DNA of 64,000 nucleotides, taken from Phylloscopus collybita. Its lineage: Eukaryota; Chordata; Aves; Passeriformes; Phylloscopidae. The notes beneath the pieces were generated by a model. It was not told where the DNA came from. It saw only the letters and a program-made list of their open reading frames with translations, and did no database searches. The stretch is from NCBI GenBank assembly GCA_027886175.1, contig JAJNNQ010000006.1, positions 12,096,001-12,160,000 on the forward strand. The letters are read 5' to 3'. A program made the translations under genes and the position numbers. Shown here in pieces: positions 13,201 to 26,646 of this stretch (position 1 is the stretch's first letter; every line of letters begins with the position of its first letter).

Positions 13201-16200
13201 TCCATCTCTGACAGCTTCACTTCTTTATTCAGTGGCTGCTCTGGTGCTGATAGAGGTGTCAGAAGAAATTGTCTATCATTTCTGTGGGTTTGTCACTCGT
13301 ATGAATCAGTTTTATCACAGATCCAGAGCATCCCCAGAGACAGTACTAACTGCTTTGTTTTTAATTACAAAGTCAATCTTTGTGTTCCTCCGTACAGACA
13401 GCCGTGCAGCCAATCATAAAATCACCTTGTTCAAAATCTAGAATGCAAATATTGAAATTTATCCATCTTTCCTTTGAAGTGATCTGTGAAGTTTTCAGAA
13501 GGGTCTCAGTAGCATTGATTGCATTTATGGCTCATCTATTTTAGGGTATCATGACTATTCCAGTCACACAGTTCATGTTTTAGCACATCTTGTCACAAAG
13601 CATATCATCTTCCCAAAGTGAAGGCTAAGAGATTTAAATCAGAACTGTGGCTTAGTTTAAAGCCACATTTAAAGAGATAAGTATTTTTTTTTCAATTGAA
13701 TTTTAATTGCACATCAAATAGAAACAAATTCTAGGTATTTCTGTGGGAATACAAAGCAGTCCAAGAAACTGAATTCAAGCTCTGAAGGAAATATAAAGCC
13801 TAGTCAAGGTATCTTAATGTTATGTCTTTTGTTGTGTCTGTTTTGATGGTTTTGTTTGGTTTTGGTTTTAAATGAGCTATATAAGAACTGGGATGAAACA
13901 CTTGAGATGATTTAGTTTATTTTGACATTTGCAGTTAGCCAGTACACAGGTCTTTCAAAATTTTTCAAAACCAAGGAGAAATTTGGTGATGTAGTCAGAT
14001 ATTTCTTGGATACAGATGTGTTTATTTACAGAATGCACACAAAAATCTATTTTCTTAAACACCATTACAGTTACACAATAAGAGGCTATTTCTTTGCACA
14101 ACATTTCAAGTTTCATTCTACATAGAATTCTACCACTTTTTAATGTGTGATCCTTATTCCTGCTTGCTGTCTTCTGGCTGCTTTTATTTTTTCTCCATTT
14201 TTGAAAGTTTCTGAAACACATTTCCATCAAGTGATACCCAGTAAATTTCTACTACCATTTTCCCTTTAGTCTTCCACTTGGTCTATGTTTTGGATGGAGA
14301 ATTCTAATGTTTCAGGTAAAAGGAAATACGTCTTTTATGCCTCATCTTAAGCCTACTGTGAATGATAGGCTTGTCCCAGCATGAACACATTTTCTTGTAA
14401 CTTCTACCACACTTATTTCATAGCTTCAACCTTTTAATAATTAAGTAGTTCCAGTCTGCTTGACATTTTAACCGGAGGCAACAATCAGACTATGATATTT
14501 TATAGGTTTTAAATGCCTACTTTACTCTGCTTTTATAACACTGAAAAAATACCTGTAGTAAATGTGATATGTGATACAGTATGGAAAGGCATAGGTCATA
14601 CTGTATCTAACTTTGATAGCTATATTTCATCCAACTTTACAGTGACTTAGTAAGGTGTCCTTAATTGAGTGCCTGAAGCCCCTGTGTAGAAACAGTGAAA
14701 ATAGACTGGTGCTTTTGAAGGTGCTTGAATCTAATGCCTAAAACTAGGCAAAATGTGAAATCAGGTAGATTTTACCAGTTTAGATTGTATCCTATGCATG
14801 CCCTCCCCATGTCCTGGAATGGGTCAAGAAGCAAACTATGCAGATCAGTGTGTTTAAGGGTCATCCTCACAGGAGTCAGTTAATTTGCACTGAGAGTTAT
14901 TCTTTTTTTTAGCAAAGATGACCTGTGAAATTTATGCTCAAATACTGCAACACCAAAAATGTTTTAGTATCTTCCAGCACACTCCCTCTTAAGCCCTCAA
15001 AAAATGTTCCTTAATTACTCCAGCTGCTAATGACATCAGCGTGATGATTCTGATCACATCACTCACATATAGTCCATATATTTATGTAAAACTTTCTTGG
15101 CTTTTATAAACCGACTCTTATAATTCCATAATGTTGCAGTAGGAAAAATAGCACAGAAACTGCATAAAGTTTACATAGCACAAAAATTATGTATGCACAA
15201 ATCCTCACAATAATCTTTCACCCATGGTTCCTACTATGACCAAGTTTTCTGCTTAGGTTCTTACTGTCAAGGACAGCTATTCATAGTTTGCAATACTTGG
15301 CACTTATCCTATAAATCAACGCCCATGACTGAGAGGTATCTACTGTAAGTCATTTATAGGAGTGACAGCAATATAATAATAATAATAGCAACCAGTTTTC
15401 ATGAACTGTTATTCCTGGCTAGCACCGCTACAACCATCTGGCTGATATTCATTCCTCTCCACCTCATTCTTGCCCTTTTATTGTCCTCCTCCACCTTTTA
15501 AACTCTGGCCAACAACTTCACTAATACAGCAACAAATTTACTGGCAAGGTCTGCAACAGTAGAGCCCATCCCAGTTGATTGGTGCCAGTCAGCCAGCTGG
15601 CGAGTTGGAAATTATCTAAGAACTGGCTACAATTGCATTTTACAGGCCAAAAAGAGACTCTGCAGCATTTGCCTTAAAGAGGTGTTTTTCCTTTGCTATG
15701 ACATTGTTCTCTGATCATGGGTATTCCCATGAAAAAGTTAATATGGAGGACAGCAAAGAGAAACATTAGCAAATGCACTAACCCACTTTGGCAACTGCAC
15801 TTGGAGAGTAGGAAAGTATTTCCTAAAAGTCAGTGAAAAATTCTAGAAAATACAAAACTGAGAATGAATGTGGGCAGTTAAACATTACACTCATTTTCAT
15901 AGTTTATGTAATACTGATGGCATTATTCAATTTAAATTAACTGCATGGGCAAATAATAAGTCAAGTCTTGGTGCTATTGCATATTTCAAGTTTTGTTATC
16001 CATACATTCTTTTCTTTAGCTATCTCCCTTGCTTAAGACCTCTGTTTTCTTACTATTCTGCTACATTTATTCTAGTACATATTTAGGAAAATATGAAGTT
16101 ATGAGGAAATCTTGTTTAATTCAGGTGTTCTTTGCCAATCCTGGAAGTATTTGTCTATCCTCAGATCTGTTGGCATAAACTCCTAGTAACATAAAAATTA

Positions 16201-19200
16201 TGGTTTTAGCCAATTCACTGCTTCAATTCATATTGTTCCAATACAGTGAGTGATTCCTGCATTAATAAATTATGAAGTCATTTGAACCTGGTCTCTTCCA
16301 GCAAGGTTGTTGCCCAGACACTAGGTTAAGGTCATCAGTCTCTCTTCCACTTTAATAAATGTTTAATTTTAATCTATATAGTGTGGAATAGCTCTAACAG
16401 TGTTGCATTCCTTGATGATTATCCAGGAGAAATTTGAAATGAAGCTTTTAAGTCAAATGAGTGTTTAATGCTAAAGTAGGTAGATTAATATGATATTGAA
16501 GGAAAGTCTTTATAAAGGATGAGGAGGAAGAAGAAAGTTATGCCTGACCCATACTACTAGCATTAATTTTTAACTTCACAACTTTATATAACATATTCCA
16601 GCAAGTCCTTGATTTCACCATCAACCTTCCTTAAGGAATTTTTATCTTTACAAAGAGAACACACTGAGAAAACAAGGTAGAGGTTTAGAATGAGGTAGGT
16701 TATGCCCCCATGGTAAGAAAGGTCTAAATAAAAATGGTTAAAAAAACCCATAGAACAAACAATCAAGAAAACTTCTGTGATTTAAAGTCACCAACGTCAC
16801 CATTGTGTATTATGCACTCCCAAAGGACTCTGACAGTTCTATAAAACATCTCAAATCTCCCTAGTTCTCAAAGTCTAGTTATATGCTGATGAGGAACATG
16901 AAAGTGTTTTAAACTTGGTGAATTTCATAGAGGATAGGTACTTCTAACCCACCTGATGTGCATTCTACAGGTAGTATGCCAAATATGTTCAAATTTAACA
17001 AAGAAAGTGTGTCCTGTACAAAATGTGATGTAAGTCACGGAGCAATGCAATTGCCACTGAGATCATGGTGGCAGTCTGTTCCCCCTGCAAATCACCAAGT
17101 CTCTGTGGGAGTTCTGAGTGTGTTCCTCAGGCACAGGCTGAGCCCTCTGCCTCAGGACTACTGGTGTGTAACTTGTTTGCTCAGTGCATAATTGCCTTTA
17201 CAAGCTACTTACAAATTCGGTACAGTAATGAATTTTCCTCAATAAATTAGTGAAGTCATTTGTATCTACCACAGTCCCAGTATGATAATCACTGAATTGA
17301 CTTTCACCTTGGTATTACGCTTGGTGTTTAAATAACAACTAAATTTTCTAAGCTCCAGAGAAAAGAAAATCTACACTTCTGACAATCAGCCTGTTATAGT
17401 CCCTATAAAACCATGAGATTCTATCTAAAAGAAAAAAAAACCACCAACTAGTTTTCATTTATTCTGTAACAAACATATGAGAAAGAGGAAACTATAGCAT
17501 TTCTTAACATCAGGGATGTTATAAAATATTGCATCTGCAGCCCAAGTGCCAGCATTTTGTCCTGGGATTTCTGCCAAAACAGGAGGCTGTTCAGTTGTAA
17601 TTAACATTTCTCATCCCAATATCATTGTTGATGAGTCCCCACACAGTTTCAAGTACAGCTGCCTGCTACAGTAGTTCATTATGAACACAGGACTTCTGCT
17701 GACTCTTCCCTTCTGCTCTACTTATCATGGGCACTTTTCACTTCAAAAGAATCACAGTTTCCTTCTTGCCAGACTTTGTGAGGTAGGCATATCATGTCTT
17801 ATTTGAAGATCTGTATATTGATTTTGGCTTCATCCATTTGAACTTTTTTCCCTTTAGGAAGTCTTTCATCTTTTGTTTGGATCTGCTGGACTTCATGTCT
17901 TACTGGAGTGGTGCCATGCTGAGCTAGATGTCCTTCACCCCTTGTTAAATTATTTGCCCATTCAGTTTGGTGCTCAGATTGGCCAGATCAGATCCTGATG
18001 TATTTCAGCCTGGCTCTTCTGAAATTCCTTGGCATTGCTTCTCTGTAGCCTCTTGGAAGCTTTGCTAGAACTACATGGAAGGCTAAGCAATTACAAATGA
18101 TCTAGTGATGTGAGCAACTGCTCTTAAGGATACATTATATAAATGGTCAGCAGGAGACACAGTGGTAACCAGCTAGAATGAGAAAATTGCTTCCAAAAAC
18201 AGACACTTGTTATTTTCCCCTAAAACTGCTAATGGAGAAATCAAAAGCACTTATTTTTAAATGAAGTGAGTATACTATGTTTTGTGTATATTTTATTATT
18301 CAACTTTCTTCTGCTAGAGTTATTACTTGCTGATTTATCTAGCCAGGGACCATAGTCTGTGCTTTAGCAACAGCCCTGTTTCAAACAGCTTGTGATCCAA
18401 GCACAAATAAGAGAAAAAAAAAAAAACATAAAAAAGGAGTTTAGGGAATAAGGGAGACAAATCTGGGGCAGTTTTACCAAGTGCCCTTCTAACAACATAG
18501 CAGTCTACATTTGGTGTGATTTTTTATTGCATTTTGGAAAAAAGAGAACAACAAAATTAAGAATTTCAGCAGATTTGACTGATTAACAGAGGTAGATGAC
18601 CTGTAGTGAAGGAGAGAGAAGCAGCAATGTAGGTGGAGCTAGGTCACATATGCTCTTTAAAGCAGAGACAAATCATTCAATTTTTTGCTGCAGGATAAAC
18701 CAGGAAGCCATGAAGGCAGGAAAATGAAGGGGTGACCTTAGTAGTGACCTAGAAAAATGATCTTTGCATCACTATTCTGAATGGAATGGAAAAAGATCTG
18801 TTATGGTCAAGGAAGGTTCCTCTATTTCTGTCCAGCAGCAACATTCTCCTTCTTTATCAGGAAATGGTACACCCAACAATAACAAAAAAATAGAGAACTG
18901 GCAATAAATGAATAGCAGTACAAGCTACAAAGTGACACTTTGACAAACATTGTTCCAGAGAACAATCCTGAGAAACAGATAAGCGATCATTTCTTAAACG
19001 TATTGGGGGAAGGGGGAAGGGAAAGGGAACTCTGACGTTAAGGAAAAGAACAAAAGCTAATAAGGAAACTTCCTGACTCTAGATGACAGAAATCCAGAAT
19101 CTATTCTCATATGGCTTAAACAGATGTGCTCTAATTTAACAGGGGTTTAATTAACAATAAAATGTAGTCCAGTTAGGCCACATGGGTTTAAACCAGGACT

Positions 19201-19630
19201 TTAAGTGTAGCTATCTGAATTATTGCCTTAAACTGTAATAGATTCCTCTGCAGGATCAATAATATTTGGGAAAAACAACCTTAAGGTGCAATAATATATA
19301 TTAAAAATTTATTTCTGCTCAAGCAATACGTATCTCTCTAAAATACCTCCAAACACAAAGGAAAAAAATGGGTATGTCACTGATCTGAACTTGATAACTG
19401 GTTATATTATAGTACTATTAACTTCTCATGTTTTGGGATTTTTAGTGGAGGCTCATCAGTTCTAGGGGTTTTTTGGAGCCTTTCAGTAGCCAAATGATGA
19501 GACCAGCACTTAATAAGGATTTCACACAAAATAGTTAAATACCGTGATTAAAAAAAAACTCAGTGTCTCTGAATTCTGGATATTTTTGTAAAACAGTATT
19601 TCCATGATTTTCTGATTCAAAGATAAAAGA
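10290..19630. other. long AT-rich unique interval, no gene seen
   Basis: No exon, RNA gene or recognisable young repeat was found in about 9.3 kb. Minor structure includes an ATA/AAT run near 15371-15390 and an A-rich patch at 18413-18436. The longest frame (13118-13441, plus, 107 codons) has no convincing splice context or recognised domain. The interval reads as intergenic or intronic DNA. Confidence 0.55.
15371..15391. repeat. short AAT-type microsatellite
   Basis: About six tandem ATA/AAT triplets in otherwise unique sequence. Short enough to be stable. Confidence 0.75.
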
Positions 19631-19634
19631 AAAA

Positions 19635-19664
19635 GGGGGGGGGGGGGCGGGGGAGGGGGGGGAG
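19635..19664 (+). repeat. G-run (G-quadruplex-prone)
   Basis: A run of 13 G, one C, five G, one A and eight G on the plus strand, ending at about 19662. Four or more G-triplets lie within 30 bases, which fits any standard quadruplex-forming pattern on the plus strand. No promoter or gene is visible beside it. Confidence 0.9.
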
Positions 19665-19669
19665 CAGCA

Positions 19670-22600
19670 TCCAATGTGTATCCAAAGATAAGGTATCCAA
19701 GACAATTGGAATAACCTCAAAAATAGATATTGTGGATAATTCTATGGTGCTGGAGCAGATGTACAGATCAAAAACTCTTCTGAAAGTCTCAGAACAATGT
19801 CTGGGAAGCAGGGTTTATATGGGACTTGGAAAATATTTCCCCAGAAACATACGTGCTTTAAATGTCGTTAATAAAAATTAAGGACTTATAAAATTAATTC
19901 AATCGCAATTCCGCAATACAGTCCAGATGCAGAGCCCTGATCCCATCAGTGACTTGGAGAACCATGTCCAGAACTCCAAGGGTCAGCTGTAAAATTTTTA
20001 TACTCACAAAAACATTATTTCAAGAATGAGTGATGCCACTCAATAGTCAAGAGACTAAGCAGATTTTTTTTTGTCTGCTATCATTTTGATTGAGGTAACT
20101 CAGCTCTGCTGAAAGCAATGAAAATGAATCAGACATATTTATGAGATAAGGACTCTACAGTGTCTAGAGTCATTAAGATCTTTCATTTTTCTTGTTTGAT
20201 TCAAAGTACCTGTCATTCTCCCTTGAAGCTCTGGCTGCTTCATGAAGCACCCACTAGTCTCAGAGAAAAGGTTCTTTTCATGAAGAGCAATAAAAAAAAA
20301 AAAGCCATTTTATATGTGGGGTGACTGTTTTTGACAAGATAAATTCTTGTTTAGAGCTCTGAAATCTTTCAAACATTGTCAAGTTTTTTGTTGGCAAAAA
20401 ACCCCCCAAAAACAGGTGTTAAGTCTTAGTTTCAAGAGCATGTTTGCATTAAAAACATTTTAAAACAGGTTAAAGCCTGAACTAACTCCCAACATCTGAA
20501 TGAGAAGATGTAATAGTCTGAGGCAGCTTCCTCTGAGGTCAGAAAATTTTTTTTAATGTTTCATAGATTTTCACACTTAAAGAAAAAAAATCTTAGGCTT
20601 ATTCTGTGCTTCATCCTTTCCTATGGACATAAAAGAAAGTGACATAATGTGCTGTGTTGCTTGAGTTTGCAAATATATACTTTCTCCTAAGGTGAAAGTA
20701 TACAGAAGCCCTGTGATGAGTATTTTGTGTCACTATCCTCTCAAGTAAGAAGAAGCTCTTTTCCAAGAAATACTTGTGAGGAGCAACATGTCAGGGACAC
20801 TCTCTATGTCAGCAAAGGACTGAATCAGGATTAATTCCCTCCTTTGTTAGCTTTCCCAAGCTATTCTGGAAGATGGCACATCCTCAAAGCTCCCTTGGTA
20901 GCTTCCCATCATAGGTGAGGATATTCTACATGTTCTCAGTTTCATAAAATTTAAATATTATCCTAATGAGTCAAAACACACCCTTTATACTACTGTAGCC
21001 TCCTACATTATTTGAACTGAAAAATATAATAAAACTAAATATTCAGGAGCTGGCTTCAGAGGCACATTGTCTGGGACCTAGGGGACACCAGCGAGGCAGT
21101 GCTTGTCAAGTACAGGACAGAAGGATGTTCCCTTGCATTGTTTTAGTTTACAGCATTGACATAGCCTTACACTCACAGACTAGTATTCCAAGTGCCAGAG
21201 GGTGATTAAAACACCCAGCTATCCAGGATCTCCACAACAGGAGGAGCCAGCCTCAAAACACCTCTTCTCACCCACCAAAATCATTATGAAACTATTCCTC
21301 AGAGAGAGCTGTGAAACGAAAGTGTCTTTCCCCATGCCTTACCAATGTTTTGCAGCCATCTTGTGCACACATTTAAGATACACAAAACAAATCAGAATGT
21401 TTATCTTCCAGAGTTTGGTTTGTATCTATCAAATGTAATCGATTTTTAATGCATTATATTAATAAAAGTATTTGATAAAAATACAGAAGTATATACATAA
21501 TTCAAAACTTTTCACTGTACAGTTTATTCCAACTTAATTTGAAATAGAATTTGTGCTAAATTCAGTGAAATCAATAATGAAACTAATTAAATTGCTAAGC
21601 TTCCTCTCTATACAATGTAAAACAATCCACGTGCAAAATGAACTGTTACGTGACTATTTCCCTTTTAAATTTTTTTCCATTAAAAGTCAAGGGAAGGGAA
21701 AAGGATATCATTTTAATATGTATTATATCTTTCTTGGAAAGGCAACATGCTTCATAAGAAGTAGGAAGCTTAGCTTGATCTGATGCATGAGCAGGCAGAC
21801 TGGCTGAGCCCTCCCTGTGCTTGTGAGGAATTCTCTGTTGGGATCACAAAAGAGTGTGGCTGCCTTATGAACGAAAGTAAGTCGTTTTCTCCAGTCACTA
21901 GGGAAACGAGATGAAGGAGACAGGACATTTTGTCTATTTAGTCTACCTCCTGAGAAGGCTGTGTTGGGAAAAGGGCCCTCACATACCATTTTGGTGGTGT
22001 GTGCCCTCAAGGCGTTGTTGAATCAGATAAGCAAAACTTTTAGTAACATGTTGACAACAGGAGAGTCAACTCCTTATTCTTCTTTGGTAATCATGAAGGT
22101 CCTGCATTTCCATAACATCTGTTACAGGCACCCATTGCAGTGTACAGTCTCCTCATTATGCCCCATTAATCCTCTTTTTGTGCAGAATAAATTGAGGCCC
22201 AGAAAGGGTTTAGATTTAAATCATGCACCCAGTCCACATCACACACAAATCATCCAGAACTGATGAATGCTGGTTTCTATACTCGTGGGGAAGAGGGGGA
22301 GCAGGGGTAGGGTGTTGTGAACGAAACTGGAAGAAATTAGTTTCTTTTCAAGTAACTAGAAGACTACAATTGAATGTTTGTAGATCACATTTTTTACATT
22401 AAAAGTATTAGGAATGACACAGGAAAGGCAAAGGTTCTTGGATTTGAGACATTGCAGAAAATTGTTCAGCCCTGTAAGACATTGTTTAATGGGAAGGAGC
22501 CTTGTTGCTCTTCCTCAGATTTACTGATTACTTGTTATTTCTAATTATTTCAGAAATCACATTCTTAAGAATATTCAATTATTCATGAGAAATAGATTCC

Positions 22601-22760
22601 AAATATAAATGCAGGTCCCTCCCTGAAATGTTTATTTATATCTGGAGAGAGAAATACCAGTTCTGCTGAGTGAGGGAAAAAGGGAAATTAGTCATACTTA
22701 ATCTTAAAAATAAAGGTAGAGTTTCCTCTGGTTCCTTACCATGGCAGTTATAACTGTTCT
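19670..22760. other. AT-rich unique DNA, no gene seen
   Basis: No supported gene or repeat family. Only short A and T runs and chance-length frames occur. Confidence 0.5.
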
Positions 22761-22762
22761 AG

Positions 22763-23030
22763 AAATGCTGCAAAGCCAGAGGTTGCCTCTAGGAGAAAAG
22801 AAGAAAAAGGTTCCACATGTGATTTTGAAGCAGACAATACAAGCTTGTTTTTTACTATTCCACTATCTTGTTCAATCGCTGTAAACAATTTTCCAAGACT
22901 GAATTCAAATATTACAAGTTCAGAATCAGATAACATACAAGATGGGATTAATGAGATCCACTTAATTGAGGGAGATAACATACTGAATAGCTCGGTATTT
23001 TATGGTAGTGCTGATAAACAAGATCAATAG
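22763..23030 (+). CDS. candidate last exon, unknown protein (tentative)
   Basis: A frame stays open for about 89 codons from a possible splice acceptor (ctgttctag just before 22763, entering with one base of a split codon) to a TAG at 23028-23030. An AATAAA lies about 220 bases downstream at 23253-23258. The predicted tail is acidic and Ser/Asn-rich, ends near 'GSADKQDQ' and has no domain I recognise. The pyrimidine tract before the acceptor is weak and frames of this length arise by chance here. I see no linked upstream exon. Treat as a lead only. Confidence 0.15.
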
Positions 23031-25000
23031 TACAGGCAGAAAAGTGGAAAACTGGTATCATCATCGTTTATCTGCCATGTAATGTAAGTACCTGTCATCA
23101 TGTTATATCTTCAGAAAGGCAATATTAATCCATTCCCTACACCAAAATCCAGAAAATTCACTTCACTGTAAAACACAAATACTCTCTGTTTACTCACAAA
23201 AGTGCTTTACTAAATCTTAATATCCAGATGTGGCAGAAACTAATGCAGTTAAAATAAAGATGTAAAGAGAGCAGCAGCAAGGGTAAACACAAAGCGTTTA
23301 CGATAATTAGAGAGCACAAACAGTAGAAAATTCAATGGATTGAAGTAAGCAAGTAAGTAAATAATTAGTGGACAAAGGAAGAATAATAAGAGTTTCTCAA
23401 AGAGAGTAAGCAATAGGGAGAGAAGAAAGAAACTATTTATCTTCTTAACCATTATACTGCAAAATTGGAGCCACTGGACTAAAAAAAATAGCATTAGACA
23501 TTAAATAAGCACTCTGGATTCATTTAAGAAATGGAGGTGGAGATTTGCTTAAATCAGAGATCAAAATCAGAGGCGTAATAGACAAGGAATCGGAAAACAC
23601 AGATAATGTTTGAACTGTTAACTAGACCAGAGTGGTGATCTGTACCCTACCTACAGAAGACATAATAGAAAACATTTTCAGTAACAGTTTCAGTAAACTG
23701 ATAACACAGAGTTACTAGGATCTGGAAACTAAAAGTGCATTCTCTTGTGAACACATTTAAGACCTCTGCTCAGCATGTGCTTGTCAACTAAACAAACAGT
23801 ATGATTGTGGAGAACAGTTTAAAATTAATTTAACACAACCATATGAAGTCAAGAGCATGCCCCCTGCTGGCACATTTTATTCAGTAGGTTAGGGCATCCT
23901 TGTATCTCGAGGTGTATCCCAATGGACCACTTTGGCAAAAAAATATAATGCTACTGGTCTGTCAGATGTTATTAAAATTATATCTAAGGACAAATCCTTA
24001 CTCAATGGAGCATTGTACTGACTAGCTGTTGTGTTGACTGGTTCAATTACATAGCCAGGTCCTTCTTAGATAACCTTATCCATGTCTACTGCAGCACTTG
24101 TTACAAAACCCCATGAATTTCCTCTTCAAGTCCTTTAATACTAGCTGGACCTTTTATCACAATTTGTGACTTGACTAAGGACTGAGAAAGCTGATCTTGA
24201 GACTGGAGCAATGTAGTTTCTGATAATAGTCATCCTTGAGTGCTTTCATCTCCTGTGCTTCAGCCCAAATCATCACCTTTTCACTGTTGTTTTGCTTTAG
24301 TGCAGCTTTGTGCCACTTGTCAAAATGTAGCTACATTGCCTATTTTGTTTTGCAATGCTGACTGTTTGATTTCACACTTATTATCTCTCATTCATGCATG
24401 TCAGTCATACCTTGCATTTTTATAGTTGCTGTCACAACCTGTTCACATTTTATCCACTATCAGAGCTTGTTCCACAGCTGTAGGGGTTGTCCTTGTTGGG
24501 TAAAGCTAAATGCATGAGAGATGGATGGGCTGTTCACAGTCTAAGATTCTCTTTTGCTGGAAGCCTTAGAATGAGTAGCATATGTAGCTTGTCTCCCAGG
24601 TGGCTTTTGGCACATGGGCTACAGAGATCATTGCCAATCTGTTTTGTCAGTTAAAGAAGTTTCTGTAACACCAGACTGTGCAGACTTGACCATATCTTTT
24701 CCTCCATTTCTCACCTGCTCCAGCTCATCCAGTTCTTTAAATACTACCCTTAACCTCCACTTTAAGAGCAGCCACTTTGTTCAAGAAGAGCACGGAACGT
24801 GTAACTTACTTCTCTCCTGATCTAGCTTCTGCAGACTTCAAATTAATTTTCCTAATCCCATCCTTTTCTGGAAATGGCCTTAAAGGAACATCTTTATGTG
24901 TCTTTTACAAAATAAAACCCTTTGCTGTACACTGGTCATTGTACACAAACCACAAATTACATTGTTGCTTCAGCTGAGATGCAAAACAATGGCATAATGT
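23031..25000. other. AT-rich unique DNA, no gene seen
   Basis: Unique-looking sequence up to the CR1 fragment at 25.0 kb. An AATAAA at 23253-23258 is the only item of note and is not evidence by itself. Confidence 0.5.
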
Positions 25001-25005
25001 CACAT

Positions 25006-25210
25006 AAATCACAGAATGGTTGAGGTTGGAAGGAAGGTCATCTGGTCCAACACTCTGCTTAAGCAAGACCACCCAGGGCCTGTCATCCAGGTTTGTGTCT
25101 GGACAGCTTTTAAATAACTCCAAGGATGGAGACTCCATAGCCTCTCTAGGCAATTTGTGGCAAGCTTGGTTATCTCACAGTGAGAAAATGTTTCCTTGCG
25201 TCCAGTTACT
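25006..25210 (-). mobile_element. CR1 LINE 3' fragment
   Basis: The plus strand starts 'atcacagaatggttgaggttggaagg...tcatctggtccaac', the reverse complement of the CR1 3' terminus. It continues through a 'gaccacccagggcctg' block and a 'ccatagcctctctaggcaa' block to 'tttccttgcgtccag'. The element therefore lies on the minus strand, with its 3' end at the left edge. It is one of the better preserved CR1 copies here but has no intact coding region. Confidence 0.92.
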
Positions 25211-25795
25211 TCTCTGTTTTCTCAATATTGAAATGAGTTAAATTGGACACTTCTGGATCTGATTTCTTACTTTTTTAATTATTCTGTTTTCTTTCTCTTC
25301 TTTTCTCCTTTATTGATATACAAGTGTACCTTGAAAAAATCCTTTGAATAGAAGAGTAATCATAACACTACCAATAAATATTGAAACACATAATGACTGA
25401 TTCTGAAATTACTTGTTCAATGGTTTGATTAGATGATTTATTTAAATTCAAGTGAGGAAGAGATTAAAGCTTGATATTAAAAAATGGACTCGTTATTACA
25501 AAAGAAGTGTCTCATAATTCAGGTTTGCCAATTTAGATTTATAATTGGCAGACAAAGTTCAATGCAAATAGACATAGCTTGAATAGAATAGACAGAATAA
25601 AGAAACAAGAAAGAAACATTTCATGGTAAAATGTTAATGTGGGAATTATTTCTGGTAAAACTAAGAGAGAGAAATGTCCTTTTACACAAAAGAAGAAAAA
25701 TCATCAGTGTGGGCTGTTGGAAAAAAAAGGAAGTAGATAAGATATTTTTCCTGTTAGTAACTGAAGAATTGATTTGCACAAGTTAAAAACAAAAT

Positions 25796-25841
25796 GATAC
25801 AAAACAAAACAAAAAAACACAAAACAAACAAACAAACAAAA
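25796..25841. repeat. CAAAA/CAAA low-complexity tract
   Basis: Tandem CAAAA and CAAA words. No element body was recognised beside it, so it may be an expanded tail or simple slippage. Confidence 0.85.
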
Positions 25842-26622
25842 ATCTAACAATAACAAAACCAAAAGAAGACCAACCTATCATAGTTTAGCCAAACCTGATA
25901 TAAAATAATTTTGAAAGGAGCTATCAGAATATTTGCTTACTATTTCCTTCTGTAATCACTAATTTTGCTTAAATAGGAAAGTTAGAGGGCCAAGCTATGA
26001 AGAAGCAGGCAGTACACAGCAAAATGGCATTTAAGGACATTTGCACACTTGGTCACTGCTGATATCACCAGTGAAAACTCTTTCCTCCCTTTAGATTTCC
26101 TCAGGTTAATTATTTTTACTGTTTATTATTATGGATTTGTATTACTTTGATCTGCAGCCTTTGACTCTGATTGCTTTTTTCTCTGAGAGATTAAAGGTCT
26201 GCAGAATAACTGGGGTTTGGAGTAGAGGGAAGGGGTCTAATTTTTACAGTACTTATACACCATAAACAAGTCTCCTGTCACGTTTTCTTTTGGTGACAAA
26301 CCACACAGAGTACCACTTATCCCATGACAGGGAATTTTACCAGGCCCTTGGTCCCATTTTTGACTTTCTCACAATTTTTGCAAATACCTTGGCAATGTTG
26401 ACAAGTGTACATCCCTGTGCATACTTACCCTTTAAAAAATGTGTCATTAGCTGTGGTATTATGAATCAGTAGTAAGCTTTCACCCAGAATTTATACAAAA
26501 TATTAGCCTGCAGATGTTAGAAAGACAAAGCCTCTTCTGGCAGACTTTAATCTCTAAGCGCCCTTGGCCTGAGTGTGAAAAAATACCTGAGGTACTCAGA
26601 AAATAAGTTATATTTACTATGC

Positions 26623-26646
26623 AAAAAAAAAAAAAAAAAAAAAAAA
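26623..26646 (+). repeat. A24 homopolymer
   Basis: Twenty-four uninterrupted A residues followed directly by the palindrome GGCGCC. No retroposed body with flanking duplications could be recognised upstream. Confidence 0.9.

Noticed and set aside
22187..22260. Possible second MIR-like relic ('aaattgaggcccagaaaggg')
   Set aside because: Only about 20 bases resemble the family and the rest of the core is absent.
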